Positions 37,885 through 47,426 are shown, counted from the stretch's first letter. The stretch: DNA of 64,000 nucleotides from Marinobacter lutaoensis (GCF_001981305.1 NZ_MSCW01000011.1:1-64000), one strand, 5' to 3'. The notes: a model not told the origin generated them from the letters alone. A program made the numbers and translations.

Positions 37885-39249
37885 ATGGACTTACCTGTCG
37901 CAGTGCAGCAGGCCCTTGGGGAGTCGGCTGCGGGTGTATCACTGCGGGATGCCAGCCAGGCCAATGCGCACCAGCTGTTGCGCATGGTCCTGCTGACCGA
38001 TGGCCAGGAAAACCTGCAGGTCATCTGTCGTAAGGAGGACCTGATCGACCTGGAGCAACTCAACAAGGAACTCCATCGTGACTACCGGCTGATGAAGAGT
38101 CGGGACCAGCTCCGGGTCCGTGAACGAGCCGGCCTGAAGGCATTGCCCGCGCTGCCGTCCCTGACCGGCTGGCCGACGGTGATCGATGACAAGGTCGATC
38201 GACTGGAGTCGGTGGCACTGGAGCTGGGTGAGCAGAACCTGGCCATGGTTATGCCGGCGGCGGACTTCCAGTCTCTGACCCACAAGGCGGCGCGGCGCAG
38301 TTTCGCGGTGGACGTGTCCTCAATCGCCGTTAACCTCAATGAACCGGGCAAGGACCGGGACCAGCTCCACTCCGCCATAAAGAAGTTCACGGGCCTGCGC
38401 ATCCAGCAGCGGCTGGATGACACTCTGGAATTGCCACCGCTGCCGGAGACGGCCCAACGCATCATTCATCTGAGAGTCAACCCCAATGCGGTGATGGGGG
38501 ATCTGGTGGACATCGTTGAAAGTGACCCGAGTCTGGCGGCGCAGGTGGTGAGCTGGGCGTCATCCTCGTTCTATGCCGCGGCGGGCCAGGTTAAATCCGT
38601 GCACGACGCCGTGTCCCGGGTGCTGGGGTTCGATCTGGTGATGAACCTGGCCATGGGACTGTCGTTGGGTCGGGCGTTGAAACACCCGAAGGACCACCCG
38701 GACGGGTACGTGGATTACTGGCAGCAGGCCATCTGGCAGGCCCAGTCGGCCGGTGTCCTGGCCAGCATGATGCCCCGGGACCGGCGGCCGCTGTTTGGCC
38801 TGGCCTACTTGGCCGGGTTGCTGCACAACTTTGGCTATCTGCTGTTGGCCCAGGTATTCCCGCCGCACTTCAAACTGGTGTGCCGTTCTCTGGAAGTCAA
38901 CCCGGACATCGACTCTTCCGTGACCGAGCACTATCTGCTTGGCATCACCCGTGAGCAGATGGCCGCGCAGCTGATGGAAAACTGGGGCATGCCGGACGAA
39001 GTCACGCTGGCGATCCGCTATCAGAAAAACCCTGGCTATGACGGTCCGCACAATGTCTATGCCCGCTTGTTGTGGCTGGGCCGGCAGTTGCTGACGCAGC
39101 GGGGCGTGGCCCTGGGCGCGGGCCAGGTGGTCGGCGATGATGTCTACGACGGTCTCGGGCTGGACCGGACACGGGTGGAAGCACAGTTTGACGAGCTGGT
39201 CGAAAGCAAGGACAGCATCATGGCCATGGCGGGGATGATGGGGCAATAG
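37885..39249 (+). CDS. Aminoacyl-tRNA deacylase-like domain fused to HDOD domain
   Basis: 454 residues. Residues 1-140 resemble the YbaK/ProX deacylase fold (RERAGLKALPALPSLTGWPTVIDDKVD). Residues 185-390 are an HDOD domain (LPPLPETAQRIIHLRVNPNA...LAGLLHNFGYLLL), the HD-related output module lacking phosphodiesterase residues. Such fusions are thought to be signalling proteins; no receiver domain is present. A strong terminator follows, so it is monocistronic. Function of the deacylase part in signalling is unknown. Confidence 0.8.
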   Translation: MDLPVAVQQALGESAAGVSLRDASQANAHQLLRMVLLTDGQENLQVICRKEDLIDLEQLNKELHRDYRLMKSRDQLRVRERAGLKALPALPSLTGWPTVIDDKVDRLESVALELGEQNLAMVMPAADFQSLTHKAARRSFAVDVSSIAVNLNEPGKDRDQLHSAIKKFTGLRIQQRLDDTLELPPLPETAQRIIHLRVNPNAVMGDLVDIVESDPSLAAQVVSWASSSFYAAAGQVKSVHDAVSRVLGFDLVMNLAMGLSLGRALKHPKDHPDGYVDYWQQAIWQAQSAGVLASMMPRDRRPLFGLAYLAGLLHNFGYLLLAQVFPPHFKLVCRSLEVNPDIDSSVTEHYLLGITREQMAAQLMENWGMPDEVTLAIRYQKNPGYDGPHNVYARLLWLGRQLLTQRGVALGAGQVVGDDVYDGLGLDRTRVEAQFDELVESKDSIMAMAGMMGQ

Positions 39250-39325
39250 AAAAAGGCCGGCTCATGGCCGGCAAGCTCACCCGCTTGTTGCAGAGTCGTC
39301 CAAACGTGTCCAGGAGAAACAACGC

Positions 39326-39364
39326 AGGGTCGGGTTTGAAGGGGCAAACCCGACCCTGTCTTTT
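39326..39364 (+). terminator. Rho-independent terminator after HDOD gene
   Basis: AGGGTCGGGTTTG and CAAACCCGACCCT make a perfect 13-bp stem with a 6-base loop, followed by GTCTTTT. A smaller GGCCGGC/GCCGGC hairpin lies 60 bases before it. Confidence 0.9.
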
Positions 39365-39520
39365 AATTTAGACAAGGCCGGGCAAAAGCGCGCCGTGATG
39401 GGAGGGCGCCAGGCTTACGGTGTCTCGGCGCTTGCGGGTACATCGGATACGGAACTTGTTGATTTGCTTTGCTAACCTGTGTTTTTGTGACGGACATTCG
39501 GTTACAAAAAGTTACAAAAA

Positions 39521-39997
39521 TCATCTCAGCGGTGCCGACTCAGGGAAGGGAAAGTGCCGGATGGCCCGGGCGGCTTCCAGAATGGCCTCGGCGTGGCGGG
39601 CTTCCACCGCAAATCGCTCTTCATCCATCGTTGCCAGCAACTCGGGATCGGCCTGCCGGCGGGCCCGGTGGGTGGGCATATGCTTGAGTTTTTCGTGGAC
39701 CTCCAAAAAGATCTGGAACGGTGCCCGTTCCAGCAGTTCCGGGGCGACATGGTCCAGCAGCCCTTTCAGTCGCAGGCAGGCCTCCGAGGTTTCGATCTGA
39801 TCCTCTTCCACGGCCAGGGCAATCACCCGGATACTCTCGATCATGTGTTCCCGGCGCTGGCGTTGCAGGGCTTCGGTTTTCTGCCGGCGCCGACGGTCGT
39901 CGCCCAGCAGTTTCAGCTGGCGGCGAATAAACGCCAGCAGCAGGCCGATGACGGCCAAGCCGGCGATGATCAGGGTCCATTGCAACCATGGGGGCAT
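39521..39997 (-). CDS. DUF2489 membrane-anchored protein
   Basis: 158 residues. One N-terminal membrane span (LQWTLIIAGLAVIGLLLAF) and a basic stop-transfer (RRQLK) precede a helical cytoplasmic domain with RVIALAVEEDQIETSEACLRLKGLLD, the DUF2489 signature. Function unknown. GGAGGAAT precedes the ATG. It begins 21 bases after the stop of the oxidoreductase gene upstream and is probably in its operon. Confidence 0.83.
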   Translation of the reverse strand: MPPWLQWTLIIAGLAVIGLLLAFIRRQLKLLGDDRRRRQKTEALQRQRREHMIESIRVIALAVEEDQIETSEACLRLKGLLDHVAPELLERAPFQIFLEVHEKLKHMPTHRARRQADPELLATMDEERFAVEARHAEAILEAARAIRHFPFPESAPLR

Positions 39998-40018
39998 GGG
40001 GGATTCCTCCGGGTCTGA

Positions 40019-42313
40019 CTAGGCCGGCTGGCGTTGCCGGGCCGGCAGCCAGACTTTGACAGTAACCGGTTGTCCATTCAAGACCGAGGTGCCCGACAGT
40101 GGGTCGACGGCCTCGTCGCTGAGCAGGTCGTTGAGGCTGGCACCGGCGTGGGCGGCCGCGACGGTCTGCTCCGTGCCCGGGCGGTTGTGGCCCCAGCCAT
40201 GGGGGATGGATACCACGCCGGGCATGATATCCCCGGTCACCTCCACCGGCAGCACGATGTGCCGTTCACCGGAACTGACCTGGGCTGGGTCGCCGGTCTG
40301 GAGACCGAGCCGGGCGGCGTCCTGGGGATGGATCATCAGGGTGCACCGGTCCTTGCCTTTCACCAGGCGTCGGCTGTTGTGCAGCCAGGAGTTGTTGCTG
40401 CGCACGTGGCGGCGGCCGATCACCCGCAGGTCGTCCGTCGGGGGTGTCGCCAGCAGTGAATACAGTCGCTCCACATCCCGGAGGTAACGGCGGGGTGCCA
40501 GATGAATGCGGCCGTCCCGGGTGAACAGCCGTTCGGGCAGGGTGGCTTGCAGGCTGCCCAGGTCGACACCGTGGGGGTGGTCGCGCAGTGCAGTGAGCGA
40601 CAGGCCCTTGGGCAGCGCCTGCCAACGTCGGTTCACCGGGCTGAGCATTGCCAGCCCGTGCAGCGGATGGCGCTCGGGCAAAAGATCCAAGATCAGGTCC
40701 ACCGCCGGTTGCACCAAGGGCCGCAACCGGCCGGGGGCGGTTCCGTAGGGGCCGGTGCGCAGCAGCAGGTCGAGGAGCGGGTCCGGGCCCAGCCGTTTAA
40801 ACGCGCGCCAACCCAGTTCCGAGCGCAGCGGCAGGCGACCGCCGGCGCGCCGGGTTTCCAGCCGATGGGCCAGCTCCAGCAGAATCTGCCAGTCGTGGCG
40901 CTGATCCGGTGCCGGAGGGAATAGAGGGTCGCTGAACTTTGCCACGTTGCGAATCGCGAACAGGCTGAAAATGAGATCGTAGTGGCTGCGCTCCAACGCC
41001 GTCGTCGGTGGCAGGATGAGATCGGCGTGGCGGGAGGTTTCGTTCAGGTAGTAATCCACCGACACCATGAATTCCAGACCCTCCAGGGCCTGCTCCAGCC
41101 GTCGGCCGTTGGGACTGGACAGTACCGGGTTGCCGGCCACGGTGACAAACGCGCGGATCTGGCCATCGCCGGGGGTGAGCATTTCATCCGCCATGGTGCT
41201 GGCGGGGTATTCGCCGGAAAACTCCGGCAGCCCCCGGACTCGGCTGCGGCGGGTGTCGAAATGGCCGTTCTGGCCGGCCAGAGCGCCCAGCGCCACCAGA
41301 TCGATGGCGGGCTGGGTGAAGCGAACCCCACCCACGGCGTCAAGCTTGCCGGTCAGAATGTTCAGGCAATACACCAGCCAAGTGGCGAGACCGCCGAAGG
41401 CCTGGGTGCTGGTGCCCATGCGGCTGTACAGGGCCGCTTTTCTTGTACCGGCCAACTGGCGAGCCAGACCGCGGATGCTGTCAGCGGCCAGTCCGGTGTG
41501 AGCTGCGACGGCCTCCGGTGCGTAGGGCAGGGCCGCCAGACGCAGCAATTCGAGGTCGCGCAACAGGGGTTCCACCGGGCCCGGTTCGACCCGGTTTTCC
41601 GCGAACAGGGTGTGAACCATGGCCATCAGCAGCAAAGCATCGGTGCCGGGGCGGATGAAGTGGAATTCATCCGCCCGCTGGCCGGTTTCGGTGCGCCGGG
41701 GGTCGATCACCACCAGTTTGCCGCCTCGTTCGCGCAGGGCGTTCAGACGCCGCCGGATGTCCGGAACCGTCATCAGGCTGCCGTTGGAGGCCACCGGGTT
41801 GGCGCCGATGCAGATGAGCACGTCGGTGTGGTCGAGGTCCGGTATCGGCAGCAGGATCTGGTGACCGAACATCTCCAGGCTCGCCAGCATGTGTGGCAGC
41901 TGGTCGTTGGAGGTGGCGGAGAAGCGGTTCCGGGTTCCGAGGGCCCGCAAAAACGGTGTCATGGCGATCATGGCACCGTGGTTATGGACGTTGGGATTGC
42001 CCAGGTAGACCCCCAGGCTGTTGCGGCCGTGTTGGCGGCGGATCGCGTCCAGGCGCTGGGCGGCCAGGTCGAAGGCGTCATCCCAGGTAATTGGCTGCCA
42101 GCCCTTGTCGGTCCGGCGGATTGGGGTGCGCAGGCGTTCGGGGTCCTGGTGCAGATCCTGTAGGGCCACGGCCTTGGGGCAGATGTGGCCCCGGCTGAGC
42201 GGGTCCTGTTCGTCGCCACGGATGCGGGTGATGCGCCCGTCCCGCACGTCGATGGCCACGCCGCACATGGCCTCGCACAGGTGACAGGTGCGGTAGTGGG
42301 TTCCGTTGTTCAT
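40019..42313 (-). CDS. Molybdopterin-dependent oxidoreductase (formate dehydrogenase/nitrate reductase-like)
   Basis: 764 residues. An N-terminal [4Fe-4S] motif, CHLCEAMCGV...GHICPKA (Cx2Cx3C...C), precedes the molybdopterin domains (ITWDDAFDLAAQRL, LICIGANPVASNG, VVIDPRRTETGQRAD) and the C-terminal MPT-binding barrel (LMIHPQDAARLGLQTGD). No Cys or Sec stands in the metal-ligand region (SATSNDQLPH), so the protein ligand is unclear. There is no beta or membrane subunit nearby and no Tat signal, suggesting a cytoplasmic single-subunit enzyme. The substrate is unknown. Confidence 0.85.
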   Translation of the reverse strand: MNNGTHYRTCHLCEAMCGVAIDVRDGRITRIRGDEQDPLSRGHICPKAVALQDLHQDPERLRTPIRRTDKGWQPITWDDAFDLAAQRLDAIRRQHGRNSLGVYLGNPNVHNHGAMIAMTPFLRALGTRNRFSATSNDQLPHMLASLEMFGHQILLPIPDLDHTDVLICIGANPVASNGSLMTVPDIRRRLNALRERGGKLVVIDPRRTETGQRADEFHFIRPGTDALLLMAMVHTLFAENRVEPGPVEPLLRDLELLRLAALPYAPEAVAAHTGLAADSIRGLARQLAGTRKAALYSRMGTSTQAFGGLATWLVYCLNILTGKLDAVGGVRFTQPAIDLVALGALAGQNGHFDTRRSRVRGLPEFSGEYPASTMADEMLTPGDGQIRAFVTVAGNPVLSSPNGRRLEQALEGLEFMVSVDYYLNETSRHADLILPPTTALERSHYDLIFSLFAIRNVAKFSDPLFPPAPDQRHDWQILLELAHRLETRRAGGRLPLRSELGWRAFKRLGPDPLLDLLLRTGPYGTAPGRLRPLVQPAVDLILDLLPERHPLHGLAMLSPVNRRWQALPKGLSLTALRDHPHGVDLGSLQATLPERLFTRDGRIHLAPRRYLRDVERLYSLLATPPTDDLRVIGRRHVRSNNSWLHNSRRLVKGKDRCTLMIHPQDAARLGLQTGDPAQVSSGERHIVLPVEVTGDIMPGVVSIPHGWGHNRPGTEQTVAAAHAGASLNDLLSDEAVDPLSGTSVLNGQPVTVKVWLPARQRQPA

Positions 42314-42392
42314 GGCCTCTCCCGGGTCTTGTTGTTGTCCGTTTCCAGAGTAGCAGCCTTTGCCGGTCTGCAGCAGTACCGGAACGGGAATG

Positions 42393-42417
42393 AAAAAGGC
42401 CAGCCCGAAGGCTGGCC
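42393..42417 (-). terminator. Rho-independent terminator of porin-lipoprotein operon
   Basis: On the minus strand GGCCAGCC, TTCG and GGCTGGCC form an 8-bp stem with a stable UUCG tetraloop, followed by TTTTTC. It lies 20 bases past the lipoprotein stop. Confidence 0.92.
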
Positions 42418-42433
42418 GTTGTTCCGGGACCGG

Positions 42434-45400
42434 TTAGGGCTCTGTTGGCAGGTCCTTGACGGGGTTGGAGATGAAGTTGAGGTAGACCCCCTGCTCGGGG
42501 ATCTGCAGCGGCAGGTTGATGGTTACCAGCTCGCCACCCTCGACACCGAGCGCGCGGGCCTCGACGTTGATGTCCACCAGGTTGGTGTTACGCTGCTCGA
42601 TCTGCATCCGACCGTCGTCAAAGAAGGTGATATTGCCTTCCAGCTCCAGGGTGAACTCCCGGCCATAGAGATCGTGCCGCCCGCCCAGGGGAATTTCCAT
42701 GTCCGGGGCATCCAGCATCAGTTCCGCCCGGGTCTTGAACACCGGCTGTCCCTGATCGCCCTGGGTGATGACCCCGGGAATCAGGCCGGAGCGGGCGCAG
42801 TCCGGGCCCGTGCAGTTGGGGTCGTCCTTGGTGTAGCGCATGCGCAGGACCTGGGTGTGGGTGATGGACTCTTCCTGCATGGGGATGAAGCCCAGTACCT
42901 TCAGCTCGGTGAACACGCTGATGGAGGTGGTGGCCAGCTGGGTCGGGTACAGGTTCACCAGAATGCCCTCGTCGCCGGTGGGCTCGTAGACCCCGGGGCC
43001 CAGCACTTCGGTGTTGAGGGCGTAGGTCTGGTAGATGAACTTGTTCTTCGGACAGGTCTCCCCGGTTTCACAGCCCACCCGGGCCGCCGCAGTGCTGGCA
43101 ACCACGAGGGGCGGGGAAGCCGAGGCCTGGTTGTCCTTCACCCGCAGCTTGGTGGAGTTGGCGGATGGTGCCCAGCCCTCCTCATCGCTGCCCGCATGAT
43201 CGAACGGTTCCAGGCAGTCCGGATTGTCGTTGTCGTCGCAGTCCACCAGGAAATTGGAGTTGGTGTCCCGGACTGGCAGGTTTCTCAGTGGCGTGAACAC
43301 CGTGTGCACGGACTCGGTGCCGGTGAAGTAGATCACCAGGTCATCGGGGCCGTTGTTGCCGCCGCCGTCGTCCAGGCCTTCCAGCAGGTCGGTCTTCAAG
43401 GCCAGACCGTCGGTGTCGCAGATGGAGGTGTAGGCTCCGGGCGTGCAGGTTCCGCTGTCCTCCGATGACCGCAGGGTATAACGGTAGTGACTGCCCGGTT
43501 GCCAGGGCTGGTCCGGGAAGAAGCGCAGTTGCTGGGGCTTCTTCTCCAGCCGGCCGGTCACTTCGTTGCTGACGGACACAGTGCCATCCCCTGCCTGGGT
43601 CACGCGCTCGACCACGAAGGTGTCGCCGAGGATGATTGAGTCGAGATCCATGGACTTGGAGAACACCACGGTGATGGGACGGTCCGACGGCAGGGTCGAC
43701 ACCGGCAGTATGTCGTTGACGCCTCCGGCCGAGTAACACTGACCAAGGATGCCGGCGTCCAGATCCAGCAGGGTATGGTCGGTCTCGCAGGGGAAACCAG
43801 GGTAGGTGGTCAGGGGCAGCGGCGGGCGTCGGGTGACGGAGGCGTCGCCGATGTCATCGAGATGGAACGTCAGGGGGGGCACCGCGGCAACGTTGCCGGC
43901 CAGATCGGTGATCCCATTGACCTGCACCTGGTACTCGACCCCGTGCCTGAGACCGCTTGCCGGGTTGAGCACCACGGCGGTGCCGTCCTGCTTCAGGCGC
44001 AGGTCGGTCACCGGGGTACCGTTCTCGGTGAGGGTGATGCCGGCATCGAGGGTCGCCGGGTCCAGCGGCTCGTCAAAGAACAGGATGACCGGGTCGCCCG
44101 GGCGCTGCATGGACTGGCGAGTGGCGGGAATGGCGTCGGCTGGCCCGGGCATCCAGCTCACTAGGTGTGGCGGTGTGCTGTCGAGCTCCCGCAGGAACTC
44201 GGCATCCAGCGCGGAGTCCACGTCGGTGGCGGCTTCCAGGTGGAAGGCAATGGTGGCATCGGTGTATTCCTGCCCAAGCAGTTCAGGTTCCACCATGCCG
44301 ATGGCGTCGATGGTCAGGACGCCGTCCTGGACCAGGGCGATGCCCCGCAGTTCCACGCCCATCAGATCCTGCGACAGGGCCGCGTTCGGCTGCGCCTCTT
44401 CGGTGTTCATGGATACGTCCATGAACAGGGTCACGTGCCGGGGCGCGTTCCAGTCGTCGGTGTAGGGGTTCGGGCTCATGTAGCCGGAAGCATCGGACAG
44501 CATGGTGACCTTGATGTCGCCGGTCACCTGCGGATCGCCCACGGGGTCGCCGGGGCGGGTGGCTTCCAGTACCGGCACCACGCCGCCCACCAGAACGTCC
44601 AGACTGGTGCTGTGCAGGACGCTGCCCTTGGGAATCCGCAGGGGTAGGGCTTCATCAGCCTCGAAGGCGGGCGCGTAGGCCAGTTCGGCGAACAGGTCGC
44701 CGGTCTGTTGGGACGGCCCGGCCTGCCCCTGCAGCACGGAGTTGAGGGTTACGCCGTTGATGATCTGGCCATTGAGGATTGACCGGATGGCACGGTCGGC
44801 GTCGACGCCCGAGGCCAGGCCGGAATCCACGGCGGACTGCTGGAGCACTACGGTGGGGCCGGTGTCCCTGGGCGTGAACTCAAACGTTCCGCTGAAGCGG
44901 GGGCCGTCCGGATGAGTCAGGCTGGCCAGGTTGTCCAGGCGCAGGGTGTAGGTTTGGCCGGCGTCCAGAATGTCCTGCTTGCCGCCGCAATCCAGAGGGT
45001 CGGGGGTCACACAGGGGTCGACGCTGATCCGGTGTCCCTTGACCAGAACGGTGGCGGACACCGGCTGCCCCGCGTCGTCCAGCAGCGTGATGCTGCCGCC
45101 CAGGTCACGCCAGCGCGGGTGCACCGGCTGGGTCATGGCAAGGCGGAAGGTGGAAAAGTTCATGGCCTCGAATTCGGACCCGTTGGCGGGAACCTGCCAG
45201 GCGACACCGAACTCGTCGTCGGTATCGGCCAGGCCGGCGATGCCGGACAAGGCCGGGCGGGTCTGGAACTGAATGCCGTCGGGGCCGACGGCATTGGGCG
45301 TGCCGATGCTCCGGCCACCCTCGGCCTGGAGCGGGTCATCGAAAGTGACGTCGTATTCGGTGCCGGTGGCCAGCGGGTTCTCCGGGGTCAGTTTGAGACT

Positions 45401-45676
45401 GCGGCCTCCGTCCACCAGGGTGAGTGTGAATGCGACCTCGGTGCCGTCGGCGCTCCAGTGAATCTTGTCCGCCAGGTCCTGCTCGGTTTCGGTGACCGGG
45501 TGGGACAGGCGGATGATCAGGTCGGTTTTCGGGCTGACGTTGACCTGTCCGTCCATCGGATAGGAATAGATGACAGAGCCCGGTGTGGTCTTGGTGTGCA
45601 GCGTCTGTTCGTCACCACCGCCGCATGCGGCGAGCAGGACAACCGGCGCCAGCACCAGTGCTTTCGTCGACTTCAT
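42434..45676 (-). CDS. Very large Ig-like-domain lipoprotein, probable partner of the FadL-like porin
   Basis: 1080 residues. A lipobox LLAACGGG puts the acylated cysteine at position 18. At least three Ig-like (SbsA/Big-type) domains follow, each with a MDGQVNVSPKTDLIIRLS / VILFFDEPLDPATL / ITVVFSKSMDLDSI type strand; a Ca-binding-like DTNSNFLVDCDDNDNPDC lies near 790. It starts 14 bases after the porin stop with GAGGGGAG upstream. In Marinobacter the AupA (FadL-like) and AupB (lipoprotein) pair takes up alkanes; the arrangement here is reminiscent, but sequence identity to AupB is untested. The Gly after the Cys does not signal inner-membrane retention. Confidence 0.8.
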   Translation of the reverse strand: MKSTKALVLAPVVLLAACGGGDEQTLHTKTTPGSVIYSYPMDGQVNVSPKTDLIIRLSHPVTETEQDLADKIHWSADGTEVAFTLTLVDGGRSLKLTPENPLATGTEYDVTFDDPLQAEGGRSIGTPNAVGPDGIQFQTRPALSGIAGLADTDDEFGVAWQVPANGSEFEAMNFSTFRLAMTQPVHPRWRDLGGSITLLDDAGQPVSATVLVKGHRISVDPCVTPDPLDCGGKQDILDAGQTYTLRLDNLASLTHPDGPRFSGTFEFTPRDTGPTVVLQQSAVDSGLASGVDADRAIRSILNGQIINGVTLNSVLQGQAGPSQQTGDLFAELAYAPAFEADEALPLRIPKGSVLHSTSLDVLVGGVVPVLEATRPGDPVGDPQVTGDIKVTMLSDASGYMSPNPYTDDWNAPRHVTLFMDVSMNTEEAQPNAALSQDLMGVELRGIALVQDGVLTIDAIGMVEPELLGQEYTDATIAFHLEAATDVDSALDAEFLRELDSTPPHLVSWMPGPADAIPATRQSMQRPGDPVILFFDEPLDPATLDAGITLTENGTPVTDLRLKQDGTAVVLNPASGLRHGVEYQVQVNGITDLAGNVAAVPPLTFHLDDIGDASVTRRPPLPLTTYPGFPCETDHTLLDLDAGILGQCYSAGGVNDILPVSTLPSDRPITVVFSKSMDLDSIILGDTFVVERVTQAGDGTVSVSNEVTGRLEKKPQQLRFFPDQPWQPGSHYRYTLRSSEDSGTCTPGAYTSICDTDGLALKTDLLEGLDDGGGNNGPDDLVIYFTGTESVHTVFTPLRNLPVRDTNSNFLVDCDDNDNPDCLEPFDHAGSDEEGWAPSANSTKLRVKDNQASASPPLVVASTAAARVGCETGETCPKNKFIYQTYALNTEVLGPGVYEPTGDEGILVNLYPTQLATTSISVFTELKVLGFIPMQEESITHTQVLRMRYTKDDPNCTGPDCARSGLIPGVITQGDQGQPVFKTRAELMLDAPDMEIPLGGRHDLYGREFTLELEGNITFFDDGRMQIEQRNTNLVDINVEARALGVEGGELVTINLPLQIPEQGVYLNFISNPVKDLPTEP

Positions 45677-45690
45677 GGCGGATTCTCCCC

Positions 45691-47028
45691 TCAGAACTTC
45701 AGCGTGACGGAGCCACTGATGACATGAATGTCGCCGTCTGCTGTGATCGGCGTTTCGTTTCCGTCGTGGTCAACCAGGGTGAAGTCCCGTTCCTGGAGCT
45801 GCTGATACTGGTAGCCCAGATCCATGCGCACCGGGTAGGCGAGCCAGCGGGTGCGGTCATAGGTGGCGCTGATGCCGAGCCCGACAACAATCTTGTCGGT
45901 GTCCAGGTAGTTGATCTCCGGGTTCCGCGTTGACGAGAGCGGAGACTCCTCGTACGCCACGCCACCCCGCAGGGCGAAGTTCTTGGTGAGCTGGTATTCG
46001 GCGCCCAGTCTGGGGATCAGGATGTCGTCGAAGCGGATCCGGCTGTCCGGGGGGACGGAGGCCTGGTCGTTGATGGTGTCGACGGCGAACTCCTCTTCCA
46101 GCTCGGACCAGTTTTGCTGCTCCAGGCTGCCGCCGATGCGCCAGCGGTCGCCACGGAACTGGAGTCCGACGCCGAAGGTTTCCGGCTGGAACGAATCGAT
46201 GGTGGAAACGGCCAGGCTCAGGCCGGGCTCGGGAATGGTCTGGGTCACCACGATGTTGGAGTCGATGGTGGTCGAGGCGGAGGACTTGGTGCGGTACACC
46301 AGGGCGGTTTCCCAACCGCTCAGGAAGCAGTCACCGTCCGGACAAAAGGTGTCCCCCAGGTCGATGGTGGTGCCGAGAATGGCCTTGAGGGAGGGTTCGG
46401 CGGTCACCGAGAGCTGCTCCCGGCTGGTTTCTCCACCAAGGGTGGAGACGGCTTCCAGATTCGCGGTGGCGTCCAGGGTGATGCGCACCGACGCGCCGGC
46501 GGAGATGCCTCGCCACAACGGCGTCGCGGCCCCCATGTTCAGGAACAGGGGTTCTTTACCGTACTGCAGAAACTGCCCGGATTCGGTGGTTTCCGAGGTG
46601 AACGCCAGCATTTCCTTGCCGTATTTCTCGACGCCGGCGATGAACCCGAGGTAGATCGGGTGTCCGAACCGGGTCAGGGAACTGAGGTTGGTTTTCATGC
46701 CGATCAGCACATGCTGGCTGGGCGAGTTGGAGAGTATGTCGCCGTCGGCGTTCGGGTTGGAGGCGCGCAGCTCCTGTTCCGCGTGCAACAGGCCGGTGGT
46801 GAGTTCGCCCCGCTCATCCTTGGTGAGGTAGGCCGGGTTGTAGTAGGTGGCGGACACCTGGTCGTTGAACATCGACAGCGACTGCGCGGTAGCCACGTCC
46901 ACCGGCATGACGCCGTAAGTGGTGCCGATGTTGCCCATGCTGGCATGGGAAGGGAGCGTGACGCCTGCCGAGAAGGCCGCCACGGCGAGGGACATCGCCC
47001 GTACTGAGAACCGGGAGGTTGATTCCAT
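45691..47028 (-). CDS. FadL-family outer membrane porin, second copy
   Basis: 445 residues with a signal peptide (cleavage near SHASM). The mature start MGNIGTTYGVMPVDVATAQSLS, then YYNPAYL (an NPA-type motif), and a beta barrel ending GSVTLKF place it in the FadL superfamily, but it is distant from the copy at 18441. It heads a two-gene operon with the giant lipoprotein. GGAG stands seven bases before the ATG. Likely role: passage of hydrophobic molecules through the outer membrane; the substrate is inferred only. Confidence 0.85.
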   Translation of the reverse strand: MESTSRFSVRAMSLAVAAFSAGVTLPSHASMGNIGTTYGVMPVDVATAQSLSMFNDQVSATYYNPAYLTKDERGELTTGLLHAEQELRASNPNADGDILSNSPSQHVLIGMKTNLSSLTRFGHPIYLGFIAGVEKYGKEMLAFTSETTESGQFLQYGKEPLFLNMGAATPLWRGISAGASVRITLDATANLEAVSTLGGETSREQLSVTAEPSLKAILGTTIDLGDTFCPDGDCFLSGWETALVYRTKSSASTTIDSNIVVTQTIPEPGLSLAVSTIDSFQPETFGVGLQFRGDRWRIGGSLEQQNWSELEEEFAVDTINDQASVPPDSRIRFDDILIPRLGAEYQLTKNFALRGGVAYEESPLSSTRNPEINYLDTDKIVVGLGISATYDRTRWLAYPVRMDLGYQYQQLQERDFTLVDHDGNETPITADGDIHVISGSVTLKF

Positions 47029-47377
47029 TGCGATACTCCATCATTTCATTGTTTTTATTGCTGCATCCGAACCGTGCATCCGGGCATGGGTTGCAGTGCC
47101 ATCAGTATGTCAGTGTTCAAGTGTATGAGGCTACAGGGGCCAGAACGTTGGCTTTTTTGACAGAGCCGTGTGTCGACAGGACCACATGGGGCGGCGCGGG
47201 AACGAAAAAAGCCGGGGGGGTGACCCCGGCCTGAAGTTGGCGCACTTCCAGAAAAACTCCGACCATCCAGGATGCAGATCGCGCTTTTCCAGACGCTGAG
47301 TATGCTCCCGCTGTATGTCAGATATGTGACGGCGGGGAGCGGTCTCAGACGGTGTACGAAGCTATAGAACTGCTTGA
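47029..47377. other. Intergenic region between porin operon and prophage left end
   Basis: About 350 bases with no supported gene. It must hold the leftward promoter of the porin-lipoprotein operon (a -35-like TTGAAC lies on the minus strand near 47120, but no convincing -10 follows) and a leftward terminator at 47205-47230. The remainder shows no RNA gene or repeat that I can recognise. Confidence 0.5.
47205..47230 (-). terminator. Rho-independent terminator, probably the displaced tRNA terminator
   Basis: GCCGGGG and CCCCGGC form a 7-bp stem (loop GGGTGA on the plus strand) followed, on the minus strand, by six T. It lies about 150 bases beyond the left attachment repeat. Before the prophage entered, it would have stood just downstream of the tRNA gene. 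Confidence 0.8.
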
Positions 47378-47426
47378 AAAATGGTGGGCCCAGCAGGACT
47401 CGAACCTGCGACCAAGGGATTATGAG
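47378..47426 (-). repeat. Left attachment site (attL), displaced 3' part of tRNA gene
   Basis: 49 bases identical to 56281-56329: the tRNA 3' end from the anticodon loop to CCA, plus a few trailer bases. The similarity runs on through TGCTTG to the left, with one A more here (five against four). Beyond 47426 the tRNA sequence is lost, so this copy cannot fold into a tRNA. Confidence 0.95.

Noticed and set aside
47378..47426. A second tRNA gene at the prophage left end
   Set aside because: Only the 3' half is present; acceptor 5' strand, D arm and half the anticodon arm are missing.
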